Assembly (NCBI GenBank): GCA_045540815.1
Contig: JAZQHY010000060.1
Span: 1-16,510 of the forward strand
Length of the DNA stretch: 16,510 nucleotides
Direction of reading: 5' to 3'
Origin: JAZQHR01 sp045540815
Lineage (GTDB): Bacteria; Bacillota; Clostridia; UMGS1810
A program made the position numbers and the translations under genes. Shown here piece by piece: positions 16,162-16,510 of this stretch (its first letter is position 1; the number at the start of each line of letters is the position of its first letter). The notes under the pieces are model-generated. The model was given only the letters and a program-made list of their open reading frames with translations. It was not told the DNA's origin and made no database searches.

Positions 16162-16510
16162 TTATGCTTTTGTTTCACAGTACATACATCTGTAAATCTT
16201 GTTTTCTTTGTCTGTAAGCTTAAATATGTGGTCAATCTCCTGTTCCACCGATGTGATGCAGCGAGGATTCTTGCACTTAATTACATTAGTAAGTGTTTCC
16301 GGCATACCGATAGTACGTTTTTCTATAAGGTTGCCGTCTTTAATGATATTCACTGTAATGTCAGGGTCCACATATCCAATCACATCAAAATCAACAGGGA
16401 TATCTGCGTCAATCTTTATTATATCTTTCTTGCCCATTTTGTTGCTAGACACATTTTTTATAATAGCTATAGAGCATTTTAGCTCGTCAAGACCTAATAG
16501 CTCATAAAGC
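16162..16510 (-). CDS. pyrI: Aspartate carbamoyltransferase regulatory chain PyrI (C-terminal part, runs off window)
   Basis: PyrI is the regulatory, zinc-binding subunit of aspartate carbamoyltransferase in pyrimidine synthesis. It binds nucleotide effectors and the catalytic PyrB trimers. The reading frame is open to the window edge; the upstream codons read YELLGLDELKCS and then AIIKNV, before SNKMGKKDIIKI, so the GTG at 16450-16452 is an internal valine and not the start. The zinc domain is clear: C-x4-C in KCKNPRCITS and C-x2-C in YRCMYC near the end, the four-cysteine site typical of PyrI. It ends in ETKA just before a stop codon and a terminator. The N-terminal effector-binding part and presumably pyrB lie beyond the right edge. 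It is unrelated to the polysaccharide operon and marks its upstream boundary. Confidence 0.94.
   Translation of the reverse strand, partial: LYELLGLDELKCSIAIIKNVSSNKMGKKDIIKIDADIPVDFDVIGYVDPDITVNIIKDGNLIEKRTIGMPETLTNVIKCKNPRCITSVEQEIDHIFKLTDKENKIYRCMYCETKA

Noticed and set aside
16038..16235. Minus-strand 65-codon open frame between pyrI and the operon
   Set aside because: It overlaps the pyrI end in another frame and spans the terminator and promoter boxes. Its composition is low complexity and no ribosome site precedes it.
15958..16482. Plus-strand open frame of 174 codons
   Set aside because: It lies antisense to pyrI, its terminator and the operon promoter, has no ribosome site, and shows no recognisable motif. 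It is a by-product of the A+T-rich sequence.
1..16510. CRISPR arrays, tRNA or rRNA genes, integrases or attachment sites
   Set aside because: I looked for regularly spaced repeats, cloverleaf-like sequences and recombinase motifs and saw none; apart from the short gaps described, the window is coding.

Overview
The window is about two-thirds A+T, with tightly packed genes, strong GGAGG-type ribosome sites, GTG starts and short overlaps. A PyrI gene and the protein families present point to a low-GC Clostridia-type Firmicute, plausibly a gut commensal. That placement is inference; no rRNA or other decisive marker is present. Every gene I can support is on the minus strand, so transcription runs from high to low coordinates.

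Layout in transcription order. The right edge (16162-16510) holds the C-terminal part of pyrI, the regulatory chain of aspartate carbamoyltransferase, followed by a rho-independent terminator (16105-16152). Next comes an intergenic region of about 190 bp. It carries a near-consensus sigma-A promoter (TTGACT, 17 bp, TATAGT), phased TGTAAAA-like repeats just upstream, and a leader of about 90 nt with a small hairpin. From 15918 to 182 there is one uninterrupted polysaccharide operon of about 15.7 kb: initiating sugar-phosphate transferase (frameshifted), SDR epimerase, GT4 glycosyltransferase, polysaccharide pyruvyltransferase, a second GT-B-like transferase, Wzy-like polymerase, GT11 alpha-1,2-fucosyltransferase, a third GT4 transferase, a LicD-cytidylyltransferase fusion, an iron-sulfur FrhB-like protein, a Wzx flippase, and Fkp (fucokinase/GDP-fucose pyrophosphorylase). 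A strong hairpin terminator (133-170) closes the operon.

How they fit together: this is a complete Wzx/Wzy-type set for a surface polysaccharide. The first gene would load a sugar-phosphate on undecaprenyl phosphate and the epimerase would adjust a precursor sugar. Four glycosyltransferases, one of them a fucosyltransferase, would build the repeat unit. Pyruvyl and probably phospho-alcohol groups would decorate it, then Wzx would flip it and Wzy would polymerise it. Fkp supplies GDP-fucose from free L-fucose, and no de novo GDP-fucose genes lie in the window.

The most notable points are a -1 frame disruption in the initiating transferase at a textbook slippery heptamer (T TTT TTG), the fusion of a LicD transferase to its likely CDP-donor synthase, the salvage-plus-fucosyltransferase pairing, and a [4Fe-4S] FrhB-like protein inside a polysaccharide operon. 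At the extreme left (1-130) two further inverted repeats surround the operon end. One partly hides a GGAGG that could be the ribosome site of a minus-strand gene starting just outside the window.
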